The notes under the pieces were generated by a model. That model was not told where the DNA came from, did no database searches, and saw only the letters and a list, made by a program, of their open reading frames with translations. 36,736 nt of DNA from Arthrobacter sp. (GTDB lineage Bacteria; Actinomycetota; Actinomycetes; Actinomycetales; Micrococcaceae): assembly GCA_025464875.1 (NCBI GenBank), contig JAODMV010000004.1:1-36736 (forward strand). The letters run 5' to 3'. A program made the translations under genes and the position numbers. Positions 1 to 11,682 of this stretch are shown here, piece after piece; the first letter of the stretch is position 1; each line of letters starts with the position of its first letter.

Positions 1-2
1 AG

Positions 3-1667
3 AACCCGGGCACCAACCATCCCCGCATGCTCACCGAGCTTGAGGCGTGCAAGGAAAACGGCGGCGAGATCGTCGCCGTCAACCCCCTCCCCGAGACGGG
101 CCTGCGCCGCTATAAGAACCCGCAGAAGGTCAAGGGCATCATCGGCCGCGGCACGGAGATCGCGGACCAGTTCCTGCAGATCAGGCTCGGCGGCGACATG
201 GCGCTGCTGCAGGCCGTCTCCAAGCGGGTGCTCGACGCCGAGGCCAAGAACCCGGGGACCGTGCTGGACCACGCCTTCCTCGCCGAGCACTGCGAAGGAC
301 TCGACGAACTCAAGAAGCACCTGAGCCAGCTCGACGAGCAGGCCGTGCTTGAAGCAACGGGCCTGCGCGCCGAGGAAATCGATGAGCTCGCCGCCCGCTA
401 CCTCAAGGCCGAGAAGGTCATCATCACCTGGGCCATGGGCCTCACGCAGCACAAGAAGGCCGTGGCCACCATCAAGGAGATCATCAACCTGCTTCTGTTG
501 CGCGGCAACATCGGCAAGCCGGGCGCCGGAGCCTCCCCCATCCGCGGGCACAGCAACGTCCAGGGTGACCGCACCATGGGCATCTGGGAGCAGATGCCCC
601 AGTCGTTCATGGATGCCCTCGGCAAGGAATTCGACTTCGAGCCGCCGCGCGGACACGGTGCGGACTCCGTCGAGACCATCAACCGGATGCGCGACGGCGG
701 GATCAAGGCCTTCATCGCTTTGGGCGGGAACCTGGTCTCCGCCATCTCGGACACGAACGCCGCGGAAGCCGCGATGGCGAATACCGAAATGACGGTGCAG
801 ATCTCCACGAAGCTGAACCGGTCCCACACGGTGACCGGCCACGAAGCGCTGATCCTTCCCACCATGGGCCGCACGGAAATAGACATCCAGGAATCGGGCC
901 CCCAGTTCGTCTCCGTCGAGGACACGGTCTGCGCTGTCCACCCCTCCCGGGGCAGCGTCGAGCCGGTCTCCCACCAACTGCTCTCGGAGCCGGCGATCGT
1001 CAGCCGCCTTGCCAAGGAAGTCCTGGGCGAGAAGGTCAAGGCCGACTGGGACGGGTTCGAAAAGAACTACGACCTCATCCGCGATCACATCTCCCATGTG
1101 GTGGCGGGCTGTGAGAACTACAACGAACGGATCCGCCAGGAGGGCGGCTTCGTCCTTGCGAACGGCCCGCGGGACTCCCGCACCTTCCCGACGCCGACAG
1201 GCAAGGCCGTGCTTACCGTCAACGAACTGGAGCACGTCGAGAAGCCGGAAGGCACCTTGATCCTGCAGAGCATGCGCTCCCACGACCAGTTCAACACCAC
1301 CATCTACGGGCACAACGACCGCTACCGGGGCATCAAGAAGGGCCGCCACGTGGTGTTTGTGAACCCGGAAGACATCGCCGAACTCGGTCTTGCGGACGGG
1401 CAGTTCGTCGACATCCGCGGGCAGTACCAGGACGGCGTGGAGCGCGTGGCCCGCAAGTTCCGGGTGGTCTCCTATCCCACGGCCCGCGGCTGCGCGGCCG
1501 CCTACTATCCGGAGGCGAATGTCTTGGTGCCACTGAACCACACGGCGGAAGGCAGCAACACCCCTGTCTCCAAGGCCGTCATCGTCCGGCTCGAAGCCAG
1601 CCTGGACCAGACGCCGGGCGGTTCCGAGCAGGCAGCTGCCGGTGCCGCGGCGCCGGGCGCGTCCTGA
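3..1667 (+). CDS. FdhF/YdeP-family molybdopterin oxidoreductase alpha subunit, C-terminal part (5' truncated by window edge)
   Basis: Frame is open from base 3 upstream of the listed ATG (NPGTNHPRMLTELE...). Contains GNIGKPGAGASPIRGHSNVQGDRTMGIWE and a C-terminal molydopterin-binding-like domain (MRSHDQFNTTIYGHNDRYRGI). Confidence 0.9.
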   Translation, partial: NPGTNHPRMLTELEACKENGGEIVAVNPLPETGLRRYKNPQKVKGIIGRGTEIADQFLQIRLGGDMALLQAVSKRVLDAEAKNPGTVLDHAFLAEHCEGLDELKKHLSQLDEQAVLEATGLRAEEIDELAARYLKAEKVIITWAMGLTQHKKAVATIKEIINLLLLRGNIGKPGAGASPIRGHSNVQGDRTMGIWEQMPQSFMDALGKEFDFEPPRGHGADSVETINRMRDGGIKAFIALGGNLVSAISDTNAAEAAMANTEMTVQISTKLNRSHTVTGHEALILPTMGRTEIDIQESGPQFVSVEDTVCAVHPSRGSVEPVSHQLLSEPAIVSRLAKEVLGEKVKADWDGFEKNYDLIRDHISHVVAGCENYNERIRQEGGFVLANGPRDSRTFPTPTGKAVLTVNELEHVEKPEGTLILQSMRSHDQFNTTIYGHNDRYRGIKKGRHVVFVNPEDIAELGLADGQFVDIRGQYQDGVERVARKFRVVSYPTARGCAAAYYPEANVLVPLNHTAEGSNTPVSKAVIVRLEASLDQTPGGSEQAAAGAAAPGAS

Positions 1668-1687
1668 CACCGTTCAGCCCGCAAGCG

Positions 1688-1726
1688 AGGGCCCGCGCGG
1701 GTTCCCGGCCGGGGAACGCGGGCCCT
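1688..1726. terminator. Putative bidirectional hairpin terminator between convergent genes
   Basis: AGGGCCCGCG ... CGCGGGCCCT perfect 10-bp arms with inner TTCCC/GGGAA pairing, between the stop codons of two convergent CDSs. Confidence 0.65.
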
Positions 1727-1745
1727 GCTGTTGATGTTGGTGCTG

Positions 1746-2063
1746 CTACTGGGCAGTCTTGGCCCAGCCACTGTCGTCGGGGCCGCCGGATTCCCCGTCC
1801 CCGGCGAGCTGGATGACCTTGTCCGCGGCGGTCACGACGGCGCCGTGCGTGCTCTTCCGGTCCCCGGTGGAGGCCGTGCCCGCGGCGTAGCCCACGATGA
1901 AGGCACTGAGGGCGCCGGCGTGCGGCCCCACGGACCGGGAGGACTCCTCGGCGACCTCGATGACCTTCTCGTGATCGACTTCCAGGTCAAGAATCTGCAG
2001 GGCCTGGATCAGGCGGCTGCTCCATTCCCTCAACGCACTGTCTTCCTCGCGGGACAAAGTCAT
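1746..2063 (-). CDS. DUF6457 domain-containing small protein
   Basis: MTLSREEDSALREWSSRLIQALQILDLEVDHEKVIEVAEESSRSVGPHAGALSAFIVGYAAG; AGAAGGAG RBS just upstream of the ATG at 2063. Confidence 0.7.
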   Translation of the reverse strand: MTLSREEDSALREWSSRLIQALQILDLEVDHEKVIEVAEESSRSVGPHAGALSAFIVGYAAGTASTGDRKSTHGAVVTAADKVIQLAGDGESGGPDDSGWAKTAQ

Positions 2064-2213
2064 CGCTGCTCCTTCTGCTGGGGCTGCCCGGGCTCCCTGC
2101 TTCCCGGGGCGTCGGCTACCACTCAAGGGATAGCACCCGCTCCGGCTTTGTGCAACGGACGCAAGCCCGACCGGGACGATGGAATCAGACGGAGGACCGG
2201 CCGGCATCCAGCC

Positions 2214-3194
2214 CTAGCTCCAGAGCGCCACGTGGAACTTCGAGCCGCGACGCTCTAGGCCGCGCGAGCCGCCCGGGGCAACCATCACGGCGGTCGCGTC
2301 CGCGGTGCTGACGAAGCGCTGCAGCATCTGCGCCATGGTGGTGGTCCGCCGGTGGTCCAGGGTGCTGGCCCACCACAGGCCAGAGACGGGTGTTCCGACG
2401 ACGGGCAAGCGGACCAGGGCCCCACCCTGGATTTCGGCCCGAACAATGTGTCCCATCGCCAGCATGACCCCCTCGCCCGCCCGCACTGCGGCGAGGGCGT
2501 CGGTTTCGCTGCTGAGCCGGATGACGTCCGGCGCCACGCCCGCCGACGCCAGCCAGCGGCCCTCTTCCGTGCCCTCCTGGATCCCGGCAGGTCCGGCGAA
2601 CCACGGCCTGCCCAGCAATTGGGCCACGGGCACCGGACCGTGCAGGCGCCCCAGGGGGTGCGCCGCAGCGGCCACGAAGACCCGCTGATAGCGCAGGAAC
2701 GGAACGCACTCCAGTCCCAGCTCGGTAACCGTGCTGCCGGCCCGGGCCGGTGGCCGGGCTCCCAGCGCGATGTCGCAGGCGCGCTGTGCCAGGAGCGAGG
2801 CGAGGTCCTCGGCCGGTTCGGCGACCACATCCACCGAGGCCCCGGGGACCCGCTTCGTGAACAGGTCCAGGAGCCGGCCGGCCGCATGCTCTGCGAACGG
2901 CGAGGTGGCGACGATCTTCAGCCGTCCGGCGTCGTTCTTGGCGTGGGCGACCTCCCAGCGGGCCTGGTCCGCGAGCCCGACGATGTCCTGCGCGTAGTCG
3001 GTCAGGGCGCGGCCGCCGGGCGTCAGGGCGATGCCGCCCGCGGCGCGCACAAAGAGGGGGTCGCCAAGGTCCTGGCGGAGCGCCGCCAGGGCGGAGGAGA
3101 CCGCTGGCTCGCTGACGCCAAGGGCCTCGGCGGCAGCGTGGAGCGAGCCCAGCCGGGCAACGAGTGCGAACGTGCGGAGTTGGCTCAATGTCAT
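2214..3194 (-). CDS. LysR-family transcriptional regulator, divergent from the CO-dehydrogenase operon (alternative GTG start at 3200)
   Basis: N-terminal wHTH MTLSQLRTFALVARLGSLHAAAEALGVSEPAVSSALAALRQDLGDPLFVR, followed by a substrate-binding domain. Confidence 0.9.
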   Translation of the reverse strand: MTLSQLRTFALVARLGSLHAAAEALGVSEPAVSSALAALRQDLGDPLFVRAAGGIALTPGGRALTDYAQDIVGLADQARWEVAHAKNDAGRLKIVATSPFAEHAAGRLLDLFTKRVPGASVDVVAEPAEDLASLLAQRACDIALGARPPARAGSTVTELGLECVPFLRYQRVFVAAAAHPLGRLHGPVPVAQLLGRPWFAGPAGIQEGTEEGRWLASAGVAPDVIRLSSETDALAAVRAGEGVMLAMGHIVRAEIQGGALVRLPVVGTPVSGLWWASTLDHRRTTTMAQMLQRFVSTADATAVMVAPGGSRGLERRGSKFHVALWS

Positions 3195-3203
3195 CGACAC
3201 GGC

Positions 3204-3225
3204 GTCATAACCTTTCGCTTATGAC
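3204..3225. promoter_or_regulatory. Putative LysR operator (perfect inverted repeat)
   Basis: GTCATAA-CCTTTCGC-TTATGAC in the lysR/coxM intergenic region, next to a TTGACA hexamer (3230..3235). Confidence 0.6.
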
Positions 3226-3313
3226 GATATTGACACTCCGTATGGCACCGGGCAACACTGGCGTCAATTCGGCGCTGCGCGACGTTGCCAGGGCCCAGGA
3301 GTGAGGTAGGACT

Positions 3314-4192
3314 ATGCAGATTCCGGCTCCATTCGACTATGTGCGCGCCACTTCGGTGGACGACGCGCTTGAACTCCTCTCGCGCCACGGCGCGGAGTCC
3401 CGGGTCGTCGCCGGGGGTCACAGCCTCCTGCCGATGATGAAGCTCCGGCTGTCCCGGCCCGAGTGGCTGATCGACATCAACGACCTTTACGAACTCGACT
3501 TCATCCTCCGCGACGGCGACAAGCTGCGGGTCGGCGCCCTGACCCGCCACACCACGCTCCTGGAGTCAGCCGAGGTTGCCGGGCTTTTCCCCATCGTCCG
3601 GGACGCCGAGTCAGTCATCGCCGACCCGATTGTCCGCAACCGCGGAACCATCGGCGGCTCGCTCTGCCAGGCCGATCCGGCCGAGGACCTGTCCACCGTG
3701 TGCGACGTCCTGGGCGCGGAAGCCGTCATCCGCGGGCCGGGCGGCGAGCGCATCTTGACTATGGCCGACTTCCACCGCGGCCCCTACGAGACGGCGGCGG
3801 GCCCGGATGAGTTGCTCTGCGAGCTCCGCTTCCCCGTCCGTTCCCGTTCCGGGAGCGCCTACGAGAAGGTTGAACGCCGGGTAGGCGACTGGGCTGTCGG
3901 TGCGGCCGGCGCCTCCGTCACGCTCGCCGGGGACGGTACGATCGCCGATGCCGCCGTCGGACTCACAGCCCTTGGACTCGACCACACGGTCGCGGAGGCC
4001 GGCGCGGTGCTGCGCGGCCAGCGTCCCGCGGAGGAGCTGTTCGTTGAGGCCGGACGGCTGGCAGCGGCTGCCTGCGATCCGGTGGACGACCAGCGCGGCC
4101 CGATCGACTATAAACGGCATCTCGCCGACGAACTCACCCGGCGCGTGCTGCGGCTAGCCTGCACCCGCGCAATCCAGACACAGGAAGGTTGA
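3314..4192 (+). CDS. coxM: Aerobic CO dehydrogenase medium (FAD-binding) subunit
   Basis: VVAGGHSLLPMMKLRLSRPEWLIDI and RNRGTIGGSLCQADPAEDL FAD-binding motifs; gene order with coxS and coxL. Confidence 0.92.
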   Translation: MQIPAPFDYVRATSVDDALELLSRHGAESRVVAGGHSLLPMMKLRLSRPEWLIDINDLYELDFILRDGDKLRVGALTRHTTLLESAEVAGLFPIVRDAESVIADPIVRNRGTIGGSLCQADPAEDLSTVCDVLGAEAVIRGPGGERILTMADFHRGPYETAAGPDELLCELRFPVRSRSGSAYEKVERRVGDWAVGAAGASVTLAGDGTIADAAVGLTALGLDHTVAEAGAVLRGQRPAEELFVEAGRLAAAACDPVDDQRGPIDYKRHLADELTRRVLRLACTRAIQTQEG

Positions 4193-4197
4193 CGGGG

Positions 4198-4754
4198 ATG
4201 CAGATCAACATGACCGTGAATGGCAACGAAGTCACGAACGACATTGAACCCCGTGTGCTCCTCGTCCACTACGTCCGCGAGGTCCTCGGCCTGACCGGCA
4301 CCCACTGGGGCTGCGACACAAGCAACTGCGGAACCTGCGTGGTCCTGATGGACGGGCAGCCGGTGAAATCCTGTACCGTCCTCGCGGCCATGGCCGCTGG
4401 CCACGACATCCGAACGGTCGAGGGACTGGCCGCAGGAGGAACGCTCGATCCCGTCCAACAGGGTTTCATGGCGGAACACGGGCTGCAATGCGGCTTCTGC
4501 ACCTCCGGCATGATGCTGACCGCCCGTGCCCTGCTGGACAAGAATCCGCATCCGGACGACACGGAGATCCGGCAGGCCATCTCGGGACAGATCTGCCGGT
4601 GCACGGGTTACGCAACCATCGTCCGCTCCGTGCACTGGGCAGCGGCTCACCCCGCCGGCGCCGACGCGGCAGCCACTGTCGACGCGGTTCTCGACGGCAC
4701 GGACAACGCGGTCCCGGATATCGCAACGGAGCTAGTGGAGACAGAGGTGAAGGC

Positions 4755-4758
<4 letters not shown>
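4198..4758 (+). CDS. coxS: Aerobic CO dehydrogenase small ([2Fe-2S]) subunit
   Basis: GCDTSNCGTCVV and CGFCTSGMMLTA ... CRCTGY iron-sulfur motifs; ATG at 4198. Confidence 0.93.
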
Positions 4759-7148
<2,390 letters not shown>

Positions 7149-7149
7149 C

Positions 7150-8085
7150 ATGACCCCGGCCACAGGCTCCCTTACGGCCCGGGCGAATGACCTCGCCTCC
7201 CGCCGTGAGCCGTTCGTCCACGCCACGGTGGTCCGCGCGCAGCGGCCCACCAGCGCCCACGCCGGGGACACGGCCCTGGTGCTCCCCAGCGGTGAGATCC
7301 AGGGCTTTGTGGGCGGAAACTGCGTCGAGTCCTCGGTGCGTGAATACAGCCGCCAGGTGCTGGCGTCCGAGGAGCCACTCCTGCTGCGCGTGGTGCCCGG
7401 CGAGCCCTCCCGCAGCGTGGAGGAGGGCGCCGTCGAGGTCTCAAACCCCTGTCTCAGCGGCGGCGCCATCGAGATCTTCCTCCAGCCGCGCATCCCGGCA
7501 CCGCGCGTGCTCGTGGTCGGCACGACGCCGGTGGCACAGGCGCTGGAGACCCTTGGTGCCGGCATCGGGTTAGCCGTGGAGCTCATCGACGGCGACTCGG
7601 CGGAGCCACGGACCGACGATGCGGCCCTGATTGTCGCCTCGCATGGAAAGGCAGAGGAAGCCGCCCTCGAGGCGGCCCTGCGCGCAGGTGTGCCCTACGT
7701 CGCCCTGGTTGCGAGCGAGAGCCGCGGGGCCGCCGTGCTTGACTCCCTCGACGTCGACGACGCACTGCGGGCGCGGGTCTTCACGCCCGCAGGCCTGCGG
7801 CTCGGAGCCCGCACCCCCGGGGAGATCGCTCTGTCGATCCTGGCCCAGCTCGTCCAGGAACGGGCCAAGGCCCGGCACGCCCCACCCCACCCGGCAGAAG
7901 CGCCGGCCGCGCCCGGATCCGCCGGAACGCCGGCGACGACGATCGACCCGGTCTGCGGCATGACCGTGGCGGCGGCGGAAACTTCGCCGCATCTCGAACA
8001 CGACGGCGCCGCTGTTTACTTTTGTTCGCCCGGCTGCCGTGCCGCCTTTCACAAGGATCCGGAGCACTATGCCCCCACACCCTGA
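7150..8085 (+). CDS. XdhC/CoxI-family protein with C-terminal YHS domain
   Basis: XdhC-like GGNCVESSVRE and NPCLSGGAIEIF, Rossmann-like middle, LRLGARTPGEIALSILAQ; C-terminus DPVCGMTV...AVYFCSPGCRAAFHKDPEHY (YHS). ATG at 7150 directly after the coxL stop. Confidence 0.88.
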   Translation: MTPATGSLTARANDLASRREPFVHATVVRAQRPTSAHAGDTALVLPSGEIQGFVGGNCVESSVREYSRQVLASEEPLLLRVVPGEPSRSVEEGAVEVSNPCLSGGAIEIFLQPRIPAPRVLVVGTTPVAQALETLGAGIGLAVELIDGDSAEPRTDDAALIVASHGKAEEAALEAALRAGVPYVALVASESRGAAVLDSLDVDDALRARVFTPAGLRLGARTPGEIALSILAQLVQERAKARHAPPHPAEAPAAPGSAGTPATTIDPVCGMTVAAAETSPHLEHDGAAVYFCSPGCRAAFHKDPEHYAPTP

Positions 8086-8731
8086 GCGCAGGAGCGCCGG
8101 CCTGATCCTGGCGGCAGGAGGATCGCGGCGCCTCGGACGGCCAAAGCAACTGCTGCCCTACGGCGGGGGCGTGCTGCTGGACGCCGTCCTTGCCACCGCC
8201 CGGGACTGCGGCTTGGACCAGATTGTCCTGGCACTGGGAGGAGCGGCCGCGGAGGTACAAGGCACTGTGAATACCAGCGGCTGCGACGTGGTGGTCAACC
8301 GCGACTTCGGCGAGGGCTGTTCTTCCTCGATTGCCACGGGAATGGCCGTGCTGCACCCGGAAACGGATGCTTTGGTCCTGTTGCTCGGGGACCAACCGGG
8401 GGTCCGGGCCGCGAGCGTCCGCGCACTGCTGGGCGTCCTCTTCGGCGGACCGGGTCCGGAGGGCGCCGCGCCGCGGAGCCGCCTTCAAGGGGCTGACCGG
8501 CCCGGCATCGCCGTGTGCCGCTACGACAACGGGATCGGCCATCCCCTGGCCTTCGCCAAGGCGTTCCTGCCAGAGCTGTCCGGCTTCCACGGTGACAAGG
8601 CGGTCTGGAAGCTGCTGGACCGGCGGGCGGACGACGTCGTCGAGCTTGCCGTCCCCGGTCCCGTGCCGCTGGACGTCGACACGGAAGAGGACTACCGCCG
8701 GGTCCTGGCCGAGTTGGAAGGAGCGCTGTGA
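8069..8731 (+). CDS. MobA/MocA-like nucleotidyltransferase (probable molybdenum cofactor cytidylyltransferase)
   Basis: AGLILAAGGSRRLGRPKQLLPYGGGVLLD NTP-transferase motif; overlaps the preceding gene by 17 nt. Confidence 0.82.
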   Translation: MPPHPERRSAGLILAAGGSRRLGRPKQLLPYGGGVLLDAVLATARDCGLDQIVLALGGAAAEVQGTVNTSGCDVVVNRDFGEGCSSSIATGMAVLHPETDALVLLLGDQPGVRAASVRALLGVLFGGPGPEGAAPRSRLQGADRPGIAVCRYDNGIGHPLAFAKAFLPELSGFHGDKAVWKLLDRRADDVVELAVPGPVPLDVDTEEDYRRVLAELEGAL

Positions 8732-9651
8732 GCGCGGCGGCGCGCACCGGCGCAGAAGAGGACGTACGGCGGCGGGTGCCCGATGTTCCCTCGCTGATGG
8801 CAGCGCTGGACCGGAACGACTACCTGGCCGAGGTAGGCCTGGCCACGGCACTGTTCCTCGCCGTCCGGCTGCCGCAGCCCATCCTCCTAGAGGGAGAGGC
8901 CGGCGTGGGCAAGACCGAGGCGGCGAAAGCCCTGGCCGAGTTGCTGGATACGCCGCTCTACCGGCTGCAGTGCTACGAAGGGATTGACGCCGGTGAGGCC
9001 CTCTACGAGTGGAACCACCAGAGGCAGCTCCTCGGGATCCGGCTGGCCGAAGTGCGCGACGCCTCCGTCACCGAAGCCGACCTCTTTAGCCCGGAGTACC
9101 TGCTGCGGCGACCGCTGCTTCAGGCGATCGAGCACGGCGGCCCGAGGCCTGCGGTGCTGCTGCTGGACGAGATCGACCGCGCTGACGCCGAGTTCGAGGC
9201 CTTCACCTTTGAGCTACTGGCCGAGGCCGCGGTCACCATCCCGGAACTCGGCACTATCCAGGCCACCCATCCGCCGATCGTCATCCTGACCTCCAACCGG
9301 ACCAGGGATCTGCACGACGCCCTCACCCGCCGCTGCCTCTATCACTGGATCGACTACCCCGGACCGGACCGGATCGCGGAAATCATCCGACGCCGCGTAC
9401 CGGCGAGCAGCGGCCCGCTCGCCCTGCAGGCCGCAGCCGTGATCACCAAGCTGCGCACCCTGGACCTTGCCAAGCCCCCGGGGATTTCGGAGGCCATCGA
9501 TTGGGTTGCAGCCCTGGCCGTACTGGGCGTCGGACATATTGACGCCACGACGGCGGAGCGGACCTGGGGCTCGATCGTCAAGAACCGGGATGACCTGGAG
9601 CTGGTCGGCGCCCGCGGGGCAGCCTGGCTCGTGGACGGCACCGGTGGCTGA
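8728..9651 (+). CDS. coxD: MoxR-type AAA+ ATPase (CoxD-like)
   Basis: Walker A LEGEAGVGKTEAAKAL, Walker B AVLLLDEIDRAD, LTSNRTRDLHDALTRRC; GTGA overlap with the upstream gene. Confidence 0.88.
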   Translation: MSAAARTGAEEDVRRRVPDVPSLMAALDRNDYLAEVGLATALFLAVRLPQPILLEGEAGVGKTEAAKALAELLDTPLYRLQCYEGIDAGEALYEWNHQRQLLGIRLAEVRDASVTEADLFSPEYLLRRPLLQAIEHGGPRPAVLLLDEIDRADAEFEAFTFELLAEAAVTIPELGTIQATHPPIVILTSNRTRDLHDALTRRCLYHWIDYPGPDRIAEIIRRRVPASSGPLALQAAAVITKLRTLDLAKPPGISEAIDWVAALAVLGVGHIDATTAERTWGSIVKNRDDLELVGARGAAWLVDGTGG

Positions 9652-10882
9652 GGGCGCCGCGCCCCCGGTGGTGGCGGCGGCCCTGTCCGCTGCCTTCATC
9701 ACGGCCCTGCGGCGGGCGGGGCTGTCCTGTTCCCCCGACCGGGCGGTCCGGCTCGCCGAAGCCCTCCACCTGGTCCCTCCGAGCGACGTTGAACCGCTCT
9801 ACTGGACGTCCCGGGTGGTGCTGGTGTCCACACGTGAGCAGCTCCCGGTGTTTGATGCCGTCTTCTCCGCCGTGTTCCGCGGCGGCTTCGATCCTGCCGC
9901 GCAGCTGCTCGGTGCGGGAGCGCCGGCGGCGGGCCTCGAAGAGGCCCATACCCGGCCTTCCCCCGGCGACAACCGCGCGACGCCGATCGAACAGCCCCGC
10001 CAGCGTTCCCATCCAGCCGTTGCCTCGGCCGGAGCGGAGGGCCCCCCGGGCCGCGATCCTTCCGAACGGGAAGCCATGCTGGCCGCGGCCTCAACTGACG
10101 AGCACCTGCACGAGATGTCCTTCGCGGCGCTTTCCTCCGAGGAAGTCCGCGACATCAGGAGCCTGGTGGCCCGGCTGCTGCTCGCGACGCCGGCGCGCTT
10201 GAGCCGACGCACCCGCAAGTCCGCCCACAGCAGCGCCCGGCTGGACATCCGGGCCACGGTCCGCGCGGCCCGGCGCTCCGGTTCCGACACCACCCGGCTG
10301 CTGTATGCCCGGCGTCGTGAGCAGCGGCGCAAACTGGTGCTGCTTTGCGACGTCTCCGGCTCGATGGAACCGTACGCGCGGGTCTTCGTCTCGCTGCTGC
10401 AGGGATCGGTGGCCTCTGCCGGGGCTGAGGCGTTCGTGTTCTCCACCCGCCTGACACGACTAACCCGGCAACTCTCGCTGCGCGACCCCGACGAGGCGCT
10501 GGCCCGTGCCGCCGCCACGGCCCCCGACTGGGCCGGGGGTACGCGGATCGCCGATAGCCTCCGCCGCTTCGTGGACGAACACGGCCGCCGCGGGCTCGCC
10601 CGAGGCGCGGTGGTTGTGATCTTCTCCGACGGCTGGGCCCAGGAGGATCCCGAGCAGGTCGGCGCCCAGATGGCGCGGCTGCGGAGGCTGGCGTACCGGG
10701 TTATCTGGGTGAATCCGCGCAAGGCGGCACCGGGCTACCAGCCGCTGGTGGGCGGAATGGCGGCCGCCCTGCCATACTGCGACGCCTTTGTCAGCGGCCA
10801 CAGCTACACGGCGTTGGTAGAGCTGGCAGCCGCAATCCGCGGCGACGGCCAGTCATCATTTGAGAGGCAAAGGACCAGCTAA
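9644..10882 (+). CDS. coxE: VWA-domain protein (CoxE-like)
   Basis: LVLLCDVSGSMEPYARVFVSLL MIDAS motif, GGTRIADSLRRF; GTG start at 9644 overlapping coxD by 8 nt. Confidence 0.87.
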   Translation: MAEGAAPPVVAAALSAAFITALRRAGLSCSPDRAVRLAEALHLVPPSDVEPLYWTSRVVLVSTREQLPVFDAVFSAVFRGGFDPAAQLLGAGAPAAGLEEAHTRPSPGDNRATPIEQPRQRSHPAVASAGAEGPPGRDPSEREAMLAAASTDEHLHEMSFAALSSEEVRDIRSLVARLLLATPARLSRRTRKSAHSSARLDIRATVRAARRSGSDTTRLLYARRREQRRKLVLLCDVSGSMEPYARVFVSLLQGSVASAGAEAFVFSTRLTRLTRQLSLRDPDEALARAAATAPDWAGGTRIADSLRRFVDEHGRRGLARGAVVVIFSDGWAQEDPEQVGAQMARLRRLAYRVIWVNPRKAAPGYQPLVGGMAAALPYCDAFVSGHSYTALVELAAAIRGDGQSSFERQRTS

Positions 10883-11673
10883 TGCACATTGACAGCACAT
10901 TCGAGGTAGTCGCCCCGATCGATCAGGTGTGGGACACGCTCACGGACTTTGAACGGGTGGCCGGCTGCGTCCCCGGCGCCAGGATCCTGAACAAACTCTC
11001 CGAGGATGCGTACCAGGTGGGCATGACGGTAAAGCTAGGCCCGGTAAACATGCAGTACAAGGGCCTGCTGAATGTCGTCGAGCGCAATGCCGCCGAACAC
11101 CGCGCGGTACTCAGCGGCAAGGCCCAGGAGACGCGCGGGCAGGGCACCGCGGAGGCAACCGTCACGCTGCTCCTAACAGAAGATGGCGGCCCTACGCGCG
11201 GGACCGTCACCGCCGACGTGGCACTCTCCGGAAAGGCCGCTGCCATGGGCAAGGCGGTTATTGGCAGCGTCACCGAGCAGATGATGTCCGTCTTCGCGAA
11301 GAATCTGCAGGCCATGCTGGCGGATCCGGCGAAGGAACCTGCCCTTGTTTCCGGATCCGCTTCGGAGACGAGTGCGGCGCCCGCGCCCGCGCCTGCGGAA
11401 GACTCGGTGGCCGGAGCGGTGGCCGGTTCCGCCCCGTTACAGACGTCGGAGCTCACGCGCCCCGTTCCGATGGCTGTCCCTCCGGCCATCAGCGCGGCGG
11501 CAGCGCCCGCGAGCGGCAGCCTGGACGCGTGGAACCTCGCCAAGGGCGTCGCCGCAGATCAGCTCTCGAGCCCCGGCAAGCTTTTCGGCGTCGTGGCCGT
11601 GGTGGCGTGCCTCGCCTACTGGGCCGGCCGGCGGTCGGCGTTCCGGATGCTCCGGCTTTGCGGCAGGCTCTGA
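10882..11673 (+). CDS. coxG: CoxG-type SRPBCC protein with C-terminal membrane anchor
   Basis: MHIDSTFEVVAPIDQVWDTLTDFERVAGCVPGARI; C-terminal LFGVVAVVACLAYWAGRR hydrophobic segment; TAATG junction with coxE. Confidence 0.9.
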   Translation: MHIDSTFEVVAPIDQVWDTLTDFERVAGCVPGARILNKLSEDAYQVGMTVKLGPVNMQYKGLLNVVERNAAEHRAVLSGKAQETRGQGTAEATVTLLLTEDGGPTRGTVTADVALSGKAAAMGKAVIGSVTEQMMSVFAKNLQAMLADPAKEPALVSGSASETSAAPAPAPAEDSVAGAVAGSAPLQTSELTRPVPMAVPPAISAAAAPASGSLDAWNLAKGVAADQLSSPGKLFGVVAVVACLAYWAGRRSAFRMLRLCGRL

Positions 11674-11682
11674 GGACCGCCC

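Noticed and set aside
4488-4754. N-terminal extension of the coxL ORF
   Set aside because: Overlaps coxS in another frame; the ATG at 4755 forms the usual ATGA junction and starts the recognisable protein.
9799-10722. 307-aa minus-strand ORF within coxE
   Set aside because: Ser/Arg-rich shadow ORF opposite a clear VWA protein.
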